This document shows, piece after piece, positions 26,917 through 36,350 of a DNA stretch of 64,000 bases. A program made the translations under genes and the position numbers. The stretch's first letter is position 1. Each line of letters begins with the position of its first letter. The notes under the pieces were generated by a model. That model had not been told where the DNA came from and made no database searches. It worked only from the letters and a program-made list of their open reading frames with translations. Source of the DNA: Oceanobacter mangrovi (GTDB lineage Bacteria; Pseudomonadota; Gammaproteobacteria; Pseudomonadales; Oceanobacteraceae); NCBI RefSeq assembly GCF_019740315.1, contig NZ_JAHXZR010000001.1, forward strand, positions 744,001-808,000. The letters are read 5' to 3'.

Positions 26917-27936
26917 ATGCGTATTGCACCGACCAAACTCGAAACCTTCCGCGACGACTTCAGCTACACCAACAGCGACTTTGCCATCGAGCGTTTTCCG
27001 TTCCCGTTTCCGCAAGACGACTACATGTACTCGGTCAACATTGAGCCACATACCTTGCCAGGGCCGGTCGACAGCGTTTATGAACACCTGATCGACGTTG
27101 ATGAACATTACCTGTCCGAAATGCGTGAACGCAGTCTGGTGCTGGAAGAAATGCCAAAGCGTTGTCTGGCCATGCCACATATGGAACTGGCCTGCTGGGA
27201 TATGATCGACCGTTGCATGACCACCATGGCAGAAGACTACCCTGAGTGGTTCAGCCTGACCAAAAACGGTGACCAGTGGCACTGGCACAACAAGCTGCTG
27301 AAGATCGAAGACACCTTTACCTTTGGCGACAGCAGCACCTTGCCAATGCCGCCGATGGAATACATGGGCCGTCAGGTGCAGGGCGACTTTGCGTTGCTGG
27401 ACCAGCGTGATGGCGACCTCTTTATGGATGCCGGAGTCGTCACTTGTCCGGCTGACTGGTCGATCGCCTTTGATGCCGGAATGGGCTTCAAAGAGTGGCA
27501 CGGGCCAGTGCCAATGGCCAACGAAATGGGCATTTTTGATCGCGCCCTGAAATACCTTTGCGCGATTCCGGTGAATCGTCCGGTTCGTCGCCTCAACTGG
27601 ACCCTAACCGTCAACGCCCGCATGGATACCTCGCCGGAAACCTACTCAAAATGGGGCAGTGACCGCACCACGCTGACGCCAGAAAACATCGGCAAAAAGA
27701 TCTATTTACGGGTCGAATTGCAGATGATGGACCGGATGCCGCGCTCCAATGCACTGATGATGAGCATTCGGACCTATCTCGCCAGTATGGAAGATTTGTG
27801 CAGCAACCCGGAATGGGCACGCCGCCTGCATCGAGTGATGAAGGGGCTGCCGCAGCCACTGGTCGAATACAAGGGCCTGACGCGTTACCACCCGATGCTG
27901 GTGGAATGGCTCTCACAATTTGACCCGGTGAACTGA
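26917..27936 (+). CDS. dmmC: Haem-dependent N-demethylase (DUF3445), DmmC-like
   Basis: 339 residues, soluble. The sequence has the DUF3445 features RFPFPFPQDDYMYSVNIEPH, VVTCPADWSIAFDAGMGFKE and HGPVPMANEMG, RPVRRLNWTL, YLRVELQMMDRMPRSNALMM. This family includes DmmC, the catalytic subunit of dimethylamine monooxygenase, thought to be a haem protein. AAAAGGAAC precedes the ATG at 26917; the frame is open back to 26797, inside dmmB, but that part has no family similarity. Last gene of the operon; a clear terminator follows. Confidence 0.85.
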   Translation: MRIAPTKLETFRDDFSYTNSDFAIERFPFPFPQDDYMYSVNIEPHTLPGPVDSVYEHLIDVDEHYLSEMRERSLVLEEMPKRCLAMPHMELACWDMIDRCMTTMAEDYPEWFSLTKNGDQWHWHNKLLKIEDTFTFGDSSTLPMPPMEYMGRQVQGDFALLDQRDGDLFMDAGVVTCPADWSIAFDAGMGFKEWHGPVPMANEMGIFDRALKYLCAIPVNRPVRRLNWTLTVNARMDTSPETYSKWGSDRTTLTPENIGKKIYLRVELQMMDRMPRSNALMMSIRTYLASMEDLCSNPEWARRLHRVMKGLPQPLVEYKGLTRYHPMLVEWLSQFDPVN

Positions 27937-28015
27937 GCAGCGCCTTTGCTCCAGGAAGCCTGACACGCCCCGCAGCTTTCGTCAGGTGTTCCAAAGGTCT
28001 CCAAACCCGCAATTA

Positions 28016-28041
28016 GCCCGCATTCGTGCGGGTTTTTTTTG
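28016..28041 (+). terminator. Rho-independent terminator after dmmC
   Basis: CCCGCA-ttcg-TGCGGG followed by eight T, 79 bases after dmmC. Confidence 0.9.
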
Positions 28042-28131
28042 CTGTAAGGCATCATCCTTGGCGAATGATCTCCGTGTGTACGGCTGGATAAGCGGGATGA
28101 TTCTGACGTTTGGGAATCTCGAAGTTGTAGG

Positions 28132-28400
28132 GTCCAGGCATGTGTGGACAAGCGTTGTTGATAAGCCGCGCAGCCACTGTCGGGACATGTCCCGACCCTA
28201 CGAAAGGGGCGTTGAACGATTATTATCGTAGGCTCCAGCATACCCGGACACGCGGGATAATTTGGGCGTGCGGGGAATCTCGAGGGTGTAGGGTCCAGGC
28301 ATGCCTGGACAGGCGTGGTTGACAGGCGCCCAACACCACCGGGGTCACGATGGGCATGGGGTTGAACAATCATGATCGTAGAGTCCAGGCATGGCTGGGC
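28132..28400. repeat. Cluster of five CATG-centred palindromes
   Basis: Perfect copies are GTCGGGACATGTCCCGAC at 28179-28196 and GTCCAGGCATGCCTGGAC at 28293-28310. Decayed copies start at 28132, 28232 and 28383. Most are preceded by GTAGG and, in full copies, followed by CCTACG. Confidence 0.8.
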
Positions 28401-28548
28401 AAGTAATAATGTGAGCCAACCGTCTGATTGTCCAAATGACAGCTTGTCCGTCTTCCGATTTCGCCACGTATTGTCTATTCTCAGACATCATCTATCCAAT
28501 CCGCACGGGCGCCACTCCGTCCGGACCCAAGCTTTACCCGGAGTATGA

Positions 28549-29538
28549 ATGATATCCAGGAAGCTGGAACTGCTGGCTCATCCCGAGCGTTCAACCGTAT
28601 TGGTGGTCGATGACGATCTGCTCAACCGCTCCATCATGGTGGATTCGCTGCAGCCGCATTATCAGGTGATTGAAGCCGAATCCGGTGAACAGGCCCTGCT
28701 GTTGTTGCATCGTCACAAACCGGATCTGGTGCTGCTGGATATTGTGATGGAAGGGATTTCCGGGGTTGAGGTCTGTCGCCAGATCAAGGAAGACCCGGAC
28801 GAAGAAATTGCCACCATTCCGGTACTGTTCGTCACCGCGCTGGACGATAGCCGCCAGGAACAGCTGTGCTGGGAAGCCGGTGGTGCTGATTTTATCGCCA
28901 AGCCCGTCAACGTCATTACCCTGCAGTATCGCGTCAAGGCCCACGTGACACTCAAGCGCCAGAGCGATGTCTTGCGTCGGCTGGCCAACCTTGATGGCCT
29001 CACCGGCCTCTATAACCGCCGCTATTTTGATGAACAGCTGCAACGCAGCGTCCGTGATCAGGCCAATAACCAGCAGCATTGGTCACTGATCATGCTGGAT
29101 GTTGACCACTTCAAAAACTACAACGATCGCCACGGCCATGTGATTGGCGATGAGTGCCTGAAAGAAGTCGCCCGGCTGATGATGTCTTCGGTGCGGCGGT
29201 CGCAGGACATGGTGGCGCGGCTGGGTGGTGAGGAATTCGCCATTCTGTTGTCCGGCACTCGCCTTGATGGCGCCGAGCGGGTGGCTCGTTCGCTGTTGAA
29301 TACCATCCGTAATACTGCTCAGCTAAGCGTCGATAATGGCAAAGGGAATGAGCTGAACTATCCTTTTGTGACGGTCAGTATGGGCATTACCGAAATTCTC
29401 GGAAATGGCGATCTGGCAGAGGAAGACTTTCTCAAACAGGCCGACGAAGCCCTCTATCAGGCCAAGGGTGCAGGCCGTAACCGTATCTGCCGCTATGCTC
29501 AGGGGCTGATCGAAGAGGTAGGAGATGAACCGGTATAA
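28549..29538 (+). CDS. Receiver-GGDEF diguanylate cyclase (PleD/WspR-like)
   Basis: 329 residues. Receiver domain (about 15-135) with VLVVDDDLLNRS, phospho-acceptor Asp64 (LVLLDIVMEGISG) and KPV at the end. GGDEF domain from about 145: LDGLTGLYNRRYFDEQL, LIMLDVDHFKNYNDRHGH, active-site GGEEF at 226-230, with an intact allosteric I-site RSQD (217-220) exactly five residues before it. It should make c-di-GMP when phosphorylated, with product inhibition. GGAG precedes the ATG. It overlaps the hybrid kinase gene by 14 bp, so that kinase is its likely partner. Confidence 0.92.
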   Translation: MISRKLELLAHPERSTVLVVDDDLLNRSIMVDSLQPHYQVIEAESGEQALLLLHRHKPDLVLLDIVMEGISGVEVCRQIKEDPDEEIATIPVLFVTALDDSRQEQLCWEAGGADFIAKPVNVITLQYRVKAHVTLKRQSDVLRRLANLDGLTGLYNRRYFDEQLQRSVRDQANNQQHWSLIMLDVDHFKNYNDRHGHVIGDECLKEVARLMMSSVRRSQDMVARLGGEEFAILLSGTRLDGAERVARSLLNTIRNTAQLSVDNGKGNELNYPFVTVSMGITEILGNGDLAEEDFLKQADEALYQAKGAGRNRICRYAQGLIEEVGDEPV

Positions 29539-32500
29539 CGGTGGAGTACGCGCGCTGGGATTGCTGCTCAGCAGCCTGGTTGCCCTGTATGCGCTGGTAT
29601 CGGTCATTGAGTACCAATTTATCAGTCGGGAAACGCTGGATATCTATGCCAATGAGCAGGCCCAGATTGTCCAGGCAGATCTGGAGCTATTGGGCGATGA
29701 GCTGAAAGACAATCGCAGACGCTCACTGTTTCTGTCGCAAGTGCCGCCCATGCAGGGCATCTTGCGGGCAACGGCCAGCGGCGGCGTTGACCCTTATGAC
29801 GGCACCGCCTTGAGCGAGTGGAAACGTCGGTTGCAAACCATCTTCTATTCCTACCTGCAAGCCAACCCGGATGTACGTCAGTTGCGCTATATCGGCCTGG
29901 CGGACAACGGCCGTGAGCTGGTGCGGGTAGACCGTCAGAACGACACCATTCGAATCGTCGAGCAAGCCTCGCTGCAAGAAAAAGGTGATCGGGATTATTT
30001 TCTTCATACCATCAGTCTGAAACCCGGTCAGATCTATGTGTCGCCGATTGAGCTTAATCACGAATACGGCGTTGTTGAGTACCCGGTATGGCCCACCTTC
30101 CGGGTCGCTATGGGGGTATATGCTCCGGCTGGCGACATGTTCGGGTTTGTCATCGTGAATGTTGATGCAACCCAGATGTTTCGCCAGCTACAGGCCCATG
30201 AAATCACCCAGCAAGTGTTTTTGATCGACCAGAATCGTAACTTTCTGCTGCACCCGCAAAAGCGTTTTGAGTTCTCTTACGAGTTTGGCAATCCGGTGCT
30301 CTGGAAAGATTATTTTGATACCGCCATGGGCGAGTTTGGTCTCACTGCCCAGCTTGTTACCGATATGGAAGGCCAGCGCTGGCTGATGCAGGGCCAGCGG
30401 CTGGTGTTTAATGGCGACCCGGCACCGAGATGGTTGTATGTCGCCCGCGCTGTTGCCTACGATCGTATCAGCAACCAGATTCTGGAAGCGTTTCTGCGTT
30501 ATCAATTGCTGTCGTTTTCGCTGTTTGTCGTGGTGGTCTTTTTGGTGATTGCCTTGCATCGCTCGGCGGCTGCGCGGCGCTTGGGCCAGACGATGGAAGC
30601 GCGTTTCCAGAAAGTGGTGTCAGCGATGTCAGAAGCCATCCTGCTGGTCGACCGCCAGGGGGATATCAGTGAGATGAACCCGGCTGCGGAAGTCTTGTTT
30701 GAACAGCTGGTTGATCACCCCTTGATGCCAGGACAATCGCTGCAGCAGCTGATACCGTTTTGCGCTCCCCAGATTGATTCCGGGCTGGCGGCGCTGGGGT
30801 TTTATCAGGATACGATCACATTCGACGTTTCGCTCCATAACCTCAGTGGTGAGGCAGTCTTTCTGTCGATCACCCTCAGTCGGCTGGATGTCACGGAAAA
30901 ACGCAAGTTCAATCAGGTGGTGGTGTTGCTGCGTGATGTCACCGAATCGGAAATTAACAAGAACATTCTGGAAGAGACCAATCATCAGCTGGAAGTGCAG
31001 GTGCAGCAGCGAACGGAGCAATTGCGTACTGCGCTGGTGGAAGCACGCCAGGCCAGCGATGCCAAAAGCCGTTTTCTGGCCACTATGAGCCACGAAATCC
31101 GTACGCCGATGAACGGTATTTTCGGCATGCTGCGGATGCTCAAGAAAGATCCGTTATCCATTCGCCAGCAGCGCCATCTGCAAATGGCCGAGCAAAGCGT
31201 GCAGGCTCTGACCCGACTGATTAACGATATCCTCGACTTTTCCAAAATCGAAGCGGGCAAGCTTGAAATTGATATTGGCGAGGTGGATCTGGTTGAACTG
31301 ATTCACAACAGCGCTTCAACCATGTCGATTGCAGCGTATGAAAAAGACCTTGATCTGATCTGCGACCTCACCGCGATCCAGCATGTGTTGGTTAAAACCG
31401 ACCCTAACCGTTTGCGCCAGATCGTCAGTAACCTGCTCAGCAATGCCATCAAGTTTACCGCCGAAGGGCGCGTATCCTTGCGGGCTGAGACCCAGCTGCG
31501 CGGCGATGATCAGGTCTGGTTCAGCTGTCAGGTACGGGATACCGGTATTGGTATTGCTGCTGAACGCTTACAGGGAATTTTTGACCCCTTCGCGCAGGAA
31601 TCCGCCAGCACATCACGCGAACATGGCGGTACCGGTCTGGGCTTGTCTATTTGTCGGCAGCTGTGCGAGCTGCTGGGTGGCCACATTGATGTGGTCAGTC
31701 ACAAGGGTGAAGGCAGCACTTTCAGCTTTGCCTTGCCGGTAGAAGCGATACCAGGCTCAGCGCTGGAAAAGATTCGTCATATGGATCTCTCCGCCGTGGG
31801 TAATGCACTGGTGTGTTTGCGTTCGGATGCTGAAGCTGAGCTGGTACAACGGCTGTTGTTGCGTTGGAATATTCCGTCGTCTCTGTGTGATGGCACGCCG
31901 GAGCACGCCTGTGAGGTCAAGGCTACGTTACTGGTGGTTGATAGCAGTCGGCTGCCGGAAAATTTTGGCAGTGATTATGCCAGTATGTTTGATTACGTCA
32001 TGGTGCTGGGTTCGCGCCATGCAATCAGCAGTGACGTTGCACTGCCTGGCAACGCGGTGCTGGTTGACCGGCCGCTGACCCAGATAAACCTGTACGATTT
32101 TTTCCAGCAGCTGACGCCGGATCTGGTGGTATTGAAAGAACGGCCGCCGCGGCTGGTGATACAAACCGGCTTTCTGGCTGGTTACACCCTGTTGGTAGTG
32201 GATGATCACTCCATCAACCGGGCGGTGGTAGCGGGCTTGCTGGAAGACAGTGGCGCTGAAATCATCGAGGCCAGTGATGGTGAGGAAGCTGTTGAAATCT
32301 TCCGCCAGGCTCAGCAACAGCGGCCCGTTGATCTGATTCTGATGGATTGTCATATGCCGGGTCTGGATGGTTACGAAGCCACCCGCCAGATACGGCAACT
32401 GGAAAATTCCCTGCAGCTGGAGGAAACCCCGGTGGTGGCGTTGACGGCTGCAGCGATGTCGGGTGAAAAAGAGAAATGCCTGGCCTGTGGCATGAACGAT

Positions 32501-32968
32501 TACATCAGCAAACCACTTGATCCGGCGCGGCTGTACGAAGTTTTGAAGCGTTATCTGACGATCAGGGAATCGAATGCGTCTGCAATGGTTGCCGATGAGG
32601 TAGATGAACAAGAGAAAAGCATGGCGACGGCTGAGCTTTGGGATACCGAAGGCGCGCTGGCGCGTTTGAATAACAACCAGCAGCTGTTTGAACGGGTGAT
32701 GGCGCTTTATCTGGAAACCTCGCCGGAAAACCTGCAACAGATCAGCGCGGCGGTCGAAGCGGGAGATCTGGGCCGTGCCCGCTCAATGGCACACAAGCTC
32801 AAAGGCGCTTCCAGCAGTGTTGGCGCGACGGAAGTAACCCGGCTGGCGCAGCAATTCGAACAACTGGTCGACGGCTGGCATGAACGACAGGCCAGCCGTC
32901 ATTGCCAGTTGCTGCAACAGGCCTATGACCGCTTTGTTATCGCAGTGGAGCAAGCCCGGAACTCGTAG
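29525..32968 (+). CDS. Large hybrid sensor histidine kinase (sensor-PAS-HisKA-HATPase-REC-Hpt)
   Basis: 1147 residues. Membrane segments at about 9-28 and 320-345 enclose a periplasmic sensor domain of some 290 residues (Cache-like by length and layout). Then a PAS domain (about 360-480), coiled coil, HisKA with His523 (ATMSHEIRTPMNGIFGML), HATPase (SNLLSNAIKFTAEGR, DTGIGI, HGGTGLGLSICRQL), a degenerate spacer, a receiver with Asp941 (LILMDCHMPGLDG) and an Hpt domain with His1090 (MAHKLKGASSSVGA). This is a complete internal phosphorelay of the BarA/EvgS type. The likely output is the receiver-GGDEF protein encoded just upstream. A CATG-palindrome cluster follows the gene. Confidence 0.92.
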   Translation: MNRYNGGVRALGLLLSSLVALYALVSVIEYQFISRETLDIYANEQAQIVQADLELLGDELKDNRRRSLFLSQVPPMQGILRATASGGVDPYDGTALSEWKRRLQTIFYSYLQANPDVRQLRYIGLADNGRELVRVDRQNDTIRIVEQASLQEKGDRDYFLHTISLKPGQIYVSPIELNHEYGVVEYPVWPTFRVAMGVYAPAGDMFGFVIVNVDATQMFRQLQAHEITQQVFLIDQNRNFLLHPQKRFEFSYEFGNPVLWKDYFDTAMGEFGLTAQLVTDMEGQRWLMQGQRLVFNGDPAPRWLYVARAVAYDRISNQILEAFLRYQLLSFSLFVVVVFLVIALHRSAAARRLGQTMEARFQKVVSAMSEAILLVDRQGDISEMNPAAEVLFEQLVDHPLMPGQSLQQLIPFCAPQIDSGLAALGFYQDTITFDVSLHNLSGEAVFLSITLSRLDVTEKRKFNQVVVLLRDVTESEINKNILEETNHQLEVQVQQRTEQLRTALVEARQASDAKSRFLATMSHEIRTPMNGIFGMLRMLKKDPLSIRQQRHLQMAEQSVQALTRLINDILDFSKIEAGKLEIDIGEVDLVELIHNSASTMSIAAYEKDLDLICDLTAIQHVLVKTDPNRLRQIVSNLLSNAIKFTAEGRVSLRAETQLRGDDQVWFSCQVRDTGIGIAAERLQGIFDPFAQESASTSREHGGTGLGLSICRQLCELLGGHIDVVSHKGEGSTFSFALPVEAIPGSALEKIRHMDLSAVGNALVCLRSDAEAELVQRLLLRWNIPSSLCDGTPEHACEVKATLLVVDSSRLPENFGSDYASMFDYVMVLGSRHAISSDVALPGNAVLVDRPLTQINLYDFFQQLTPDLVVLKERPPRLVIQTGFLAGYTLLVVDDHSINRAVVAGLLEDSGAEIIEASDGEEAVEIFRQAQQQRPVDLILMDCHMPGLDGYEATRQIRQLENSLQLEETPVVALTAAAMSGEKEKCLACGMNDYISKPLDPARLYEVLKRYLTIRESNASAMVADEVDEQEKSMATAELWDTEGALARLNNNQQLFERVMALYLETSPENLQQISAAVEAGDLGRARSMAHKLKGASSSVGATEVTRLAQQFEQLVDGWHERQASRHCQLLQQAYDRFVIAVEQARNS

Positions 32969-33409
32969 GGGCGAGACATCTCCTCCGACACCAATGGCGC
33001 AACCATCAACCGCATCTTGTCCAGGCATGCCTGGACCCTACGACAACAACTCTTTTCAATGGCAGACGCAGGGTCGGACGTATCCTGTGGGTGTAGGGTC
33101 GGGACATGTCCCGACAGCAATAGCGCAACCATCAACCGCACCTTGTCCAGGTATGCCTGGCCCCTACGATCATGATTATCCACCACCGAAACGCAGGATG
33201 GGCCATGCCCATCATGATCTCGGTGGCGGCCCAGCCTGGCTGACAGAAGCTTGCCGGTTGCCCCTCTGACGCAATACCAACGGCCGATACCAATCAGTCC
33301 TAAAAACCATCATTGGAATGTGGTTTTCTCAATTACCATGTCGTTTTGGCCACATTCGGCGTAGGCCTGCCGTGCTATCGTCGGCCGTAAAACAACCATG
33401 GAGGATGCC
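32969..33409. other. Intergenic region with palindromes ahead of mdh
   Basis: 441 bases, no gene. Palindromes of the CATG family stand at 33019, 33098 and 33145, and a variant GATGGGCcATGCCCATC near 33196-33212. The mdh promoter should lie between about 33300 and 33390. Confidence 0.6.
33019..33162. repeat. Three CATG-centred palindromes
   Basis: GTCCAGGCATGCCTGGAC at 33019-33036, GTCGGGACATGTCCCGAC at 33098-33115 and a decayed GTCCAGG-type copy at 33145-33162, with TAGG/CCTACG flanks. Confidence 0.8.
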
Positions 33410-34510
33410 ATGCGCAGACCAATTCGAATTGCTGTTACCGGCGCTGCTGGCAGCATTGCCAGTCATCTGTTGTTCAAAATCGCCGCGGGTGAAATGTTCG
33501 GCAAAGACCAGCCGGTGATTCTGCAGCTGATTGAAATTCCCCAGGCAATGGAAGTTTTGCTGGGTTTGGCGATGGAGCTGGAAGACTGTGCCTTCCCTTT
33601 GCTGCACACCATTACCCTGCACGACAACGTCGAAGAAGGTTTTGAAAACGTTCACTACGCGCTGTTGATTGGTGCGACGCCACGCCGTCCAGGCATGGAG
33701 CGCAAGGATCTGCTGGAGAAGAACGCCGAGATCTTTGCCCGTCAGGGCAAGGCACTCAACGACCACGCCAACCGTGACGTCAAGGCCCTGATTGTTGGCA
33801 ACCCGGCCAACACCAACGCGCTGGTGGCGGCCCGTAATGCACCGAACCTGAGTCCGTCGCAGTTCACCACACTGACCCGTCTCGACCAGAACCGCGCCAT
33901 TGGCACGCTGGCCAATCACACCGGCATCAACCCGAAAGACATCGACGGCGTGATCATCTGGGGTAACCACTCAACTACCCAGTTCCCCGATCTGCATCAG
34001 GCGACCCTCTACGGCAACCCGGCCATGCCAGCCATTCCGATGGACTGGTACACCGAAACCTATATTCCGGCGATCCAGAAACGGGGTGGGGCGATTCTCG
34101 AGAAGCGTGGCGTTTCCAGTGCGCCGTCGGCCGCGCAGGCCATCGTTGACCATATGCACGACTGGACACTGGGCACCCGGCCTGGCCAGATCGTCTCCAT
34201 GGGCATCGCCAGTGACGGTTCATACGGCATCGCCAAGGGCATTTATTATTCCTTCCCGGTGCGCTGTGACTACGGCCGTTATCAGATTGTGCAGGGCATT
34301 GAACTGAATGCGTTCCAGCGCGAGCGGCTGAAATTCACCGAGGAAGAGTTGCTGGAAGAACGCGCAGGGGTTGAGCAGCTGCTGCCGCAGGAAACCGAAG
34401 CCTCACACACCAACCTCAGCATTTGCCTGAAGTCTGGCGTCACCCTGTATGCCGATGAAACCGGCCCGGGTGAGAGCTTCAAATTCCTGCGTATGAACCG
34501 GGTGATGTAA
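33410..34510 (+). CDS. mdh: Malate dehydrogenase with C-terminal extension
   Basis: 366 residues. The NAD-binding start is [20 protein letters not shown]; the substrate loop has [19 protein letters not shown], then [21 protein letters not shown] and the catalytic His in [13 protein letters not shown]. It interconverts malate and oxaloacetate in the cytoplasm. MDH of this class usually ends near 325-330 residues, after the [13 protein letters not shown] helix; here about 40 more residues follow ([20 protein letters not shown]...). I chose the ATG at 33410 because GGAGG lies five bases upstream; an ATG at 33398 is in frame. No frameshift is needed to explain the tail. Confidence 0.85.
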   Translation: MRRPIRIAVTGAAGSIASHLLFKIAAGEMFGKDQPVILQLIEIPQAMEVLLGLAMELEDCAFPLLHTITLHDNVEEGFENVHYALLIGATPRRPGMERKDLLEKNAEIFARQGKALNDHANRDVKALIVGNPANTNALVAARNAPNLSPSQFTTLTRLDQNRAIGTLANHTGINPKDIDGVIIWGNHSTTQFPDLHQATLYGNPAMPAIPMDWYTETYIPAIQKRGGAILEKRGVSSAPSAAQAIVDHMHDWTLGTRPGQIVSMGIASDGSYGIAKGIYYSFPVRCDYGRYQIVQGIELNAFQRERLKFTEEELLEERAGVEQLLPQETEASHTNLSICLKSGVTLYADETGPGESFKFLRMNRVM

Positions 34511-34540
34511 GCCGACGTTTCCGGAGTTACGGTTTTGCAG

Positions 34541-34666
34541 GTCGGATAAACGAACGGAGTGAGTGCCATCCGACAGGCCAATGTCAGATGGCAGCCGCTG
34601 CGCATCTTTATCTGACCTACGGTTTTCGGTAGGTCGGATAAGCGAACGAGGTGAGTGCCATCCGAC
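34541..34666. repeat. REP-like dyads after mdh
   Basis: Three dyads in a row: GTCGGAT...ATCCGAC (34541-34573), GTCAGAT...ATCTGAC (34583-34616) and GTCGGAT...ATCCGAC (34633-34666). The same set occurs inside the 215-bp tandem repeat and at 37843 and 44293. It separates convergent mdh and the puuB-like gene. Confidence 0.75.
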
Positions 34667-34680
34667 GCTTCGGCGCTGTT

Positions 34681-35961
34681 TTAAATCCCCAGCTTGTCGC
34701 GCATGTCGTACCAGAACGCGCCCATGGCGGTGTACGGAATACGCATCAGGCGGCCACCCGGGAACGGGTGCTGCGGCAGGCTGGCCATCACGTCAAAGCG
34801 TTCGGCCTGGCCCTGAATGGCGCTGGCGATCAGTTCACCGGCCAGGTGGGTTGATGTCACGCCGTGGCCGGAATAGCCCTGGGCGTAATAGATGTTGTTG
34901 CCGATACGGCCGAACTGCGGCAAACGCATCAGCGTCAGCAGGAAGTTACCGGTCCAGGCGTAGTCAACCTTGACGTTTTTCAGCTGCGGGAAGGTTTTCA
35001 GCATTTTCGGCCGAATCAGCGCTTCAATCTTGTCCGGTTCACGGGCTCCGTAAGTCACACCGCCACCGTAGATCAGCCGACCTTCGCCACTGATGCGGAA
35101 ATAATCGAGCAGGTAGTTGCAGTCTTCAACGCAGTTGTCTTTTGGCAGCAACTCACGTTGCAGTTCCTTGCTGAGCACCTCGGTGGTGATGATCTGGGTG
35201 CCGCACGGCATGGATTTCTGTTCCTGCTGGGGCAGCAGGCCGGTCATGTAGGCGTTACCGGCCACCATCACGTATTTGGCGGTTACCTGGCCGTTGGCGG
35301 TTTTAACCACGGCAGGTTCGCCTTCAACAATGCTGGTCACTTCGGACTGTTCAAAGATACGGCCGCCGAGTTTTTCCACCGCCAGGGCTTCGCCACGGGC
35401 AAGGTTGAGCGGGTGCAGGTGGCCGCCACTGTGATCCAGCAGGGCACCTTCGTAACGTTCGGTACCAACGTAATCTTCCAGGTCTTTTTTACCCAGCATT
35501 TGCAGGTGCTGGTTGCCGTGTTTTTCCCACAGCGCCTTTTTCTCTTCCAGTTCGTGCATCTGCTTGCGGTTACAGGCCGCAAAGATGCCACCGTCTTTCA
35601 GGTCACACTGGATGTCGTACTGCTTCACCAGGCGACGAATAATCTGGCCGCCTTCGAAGGCCATCCTGCCCATGGCGGTCGCGGTTTGTTTGCCGTAGTG
35701 GCGCTCAATAAAGTCCATGTCACGGCTGTAGCTGTGAACAATCTGGCCGCCGTTGCGGCCTGAGGCACCAAACCCCACCTTGCCAGCTTCCAGCACGACG
35801 ACGGAAAAGCCGCGTTCAGCCAGGTGCAGGGCGGTAGACAGGCCGGTGAAACCGGCACCAATAACACAAACGTCTGCTTCAACCGCACCCTGCAGGGAAT
35901 CACGGGAAACCGATTCATTGGTCGAAGCCGCGTAGTAGGAATCCGGATAAATAGTGCTCAT
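34681..35961 (-). CDS. puuB: FAD-dependent oxidoreductase, gamma-glutamylputrescine oxidase-like
   Basis: 426 residues, DAO family. The FAD-binding motif is ADVCVIGAGFTGLSTALHLA, with VVVLEAGKVGFGASGRNGGQ next and the C-terminal IYYAQGYSGHGVTSTHLAGE loop; YYAAST near the N-terminus is typical of PuuB-like proteins. PuuB oxidises gamma-glutamylputrescine to the aldehyde, releasing ammonia and H2O2. The puuA-like gene is 21 kb away in the same polyamine region. GAGAGAA precedes the ATG. A glycine or other amine oxidase of the same family is the alternative. Divergent from gabD. Confidence 0.8.
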   Translation of the reverse strand: MSTIYPDSYYAASTNESVSRDSLQGAVEADVCVIGAGFTGLSTALHLAERGFSVVVLEAGKVGFGASGRNGGQIVHSYSRDMDFIERHYGKQTATAMGRMAFEGGQIIRRLVKQYDIQCDLKDGGIFAACNRKQMHELEEKKALWEKHGNQHLQMLGKKDLEDYVGTERYEGALLDHSGGHLHPLNLARGEALAVEKLGGRIFEQSEVTSIVEGEPAVVKTANGQVTAKYVMVAGNAYMTGLLPQQEQKSMPCGTQIITTEVLSKELQRELLPKDNCVEDCNYLLDYFRISGEGRLIYGGGVTYGAREPDKIEALIRPKMLKTFPQLKNVKVDYAWTGNFLLTLMRLPQFGRIGNNIYYAQGYSGHGVTSTHLAGELIASAIQGQAERFDVMASLPQHPFPGGRLMRIPYTAMGAFWYDMRDKLGI

Positions 35962-36350
35962 GTGGTTCTCTCAAAGGGTGTATCGGGTACGGTGTTCTGT
36001 TCTGGCTTCCACAATACGAAGCCGGGCGTGGCCAGGCCATACCTACCCAGGGATATATCGTCATTTAGTCCCTGGATGCTTCTATTATGGCCATTGTTTA
36101 AGACATCCGGGGTATCGTCTGGCTGCTCATTCTGCACCTCTGTCATGACCGGAATCGCGGGGTAAATGGCGGCTTTGTCAGCCCTGCTGGCAAGCCGCTG
36201 CGCAGCGACCGTTGAGAAAAAAGTTCGCAAATTCAATCCGCCCGGGTTGTGTTAGGTTTTTTCAACGTAAGCGGTGGAATGAGCTTATTTAATGGCCTGA
36301 TTAGCCCGGCTATAACAACTTAATACGAAAACAAATACAGGATTCGCGCT
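35962..36350. other. Divergent intergenic region puuB / gabD
   Basis: 389 bases with no gene. A dyad CCAGGGA (36047-36053) / TCCCTGG (36069-36075) with a 15-base loop is the only clear structure and may be an operator or a small hairpin. Promoters for both genes should lie here. Confidence 0.4.

Larger units (their letters stand above)
27937..28548. other. Intergenic region with terminator and palindrome cluster
   Basis: 612 bases with no gene. It has the dmm terminator near 28016, then five CATG-type palindromes of varying perfection (28132, 28179, 28232, 28293, 28383), then the promoter region of the receiver-GGDEF gene. Confidence 0.7.
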
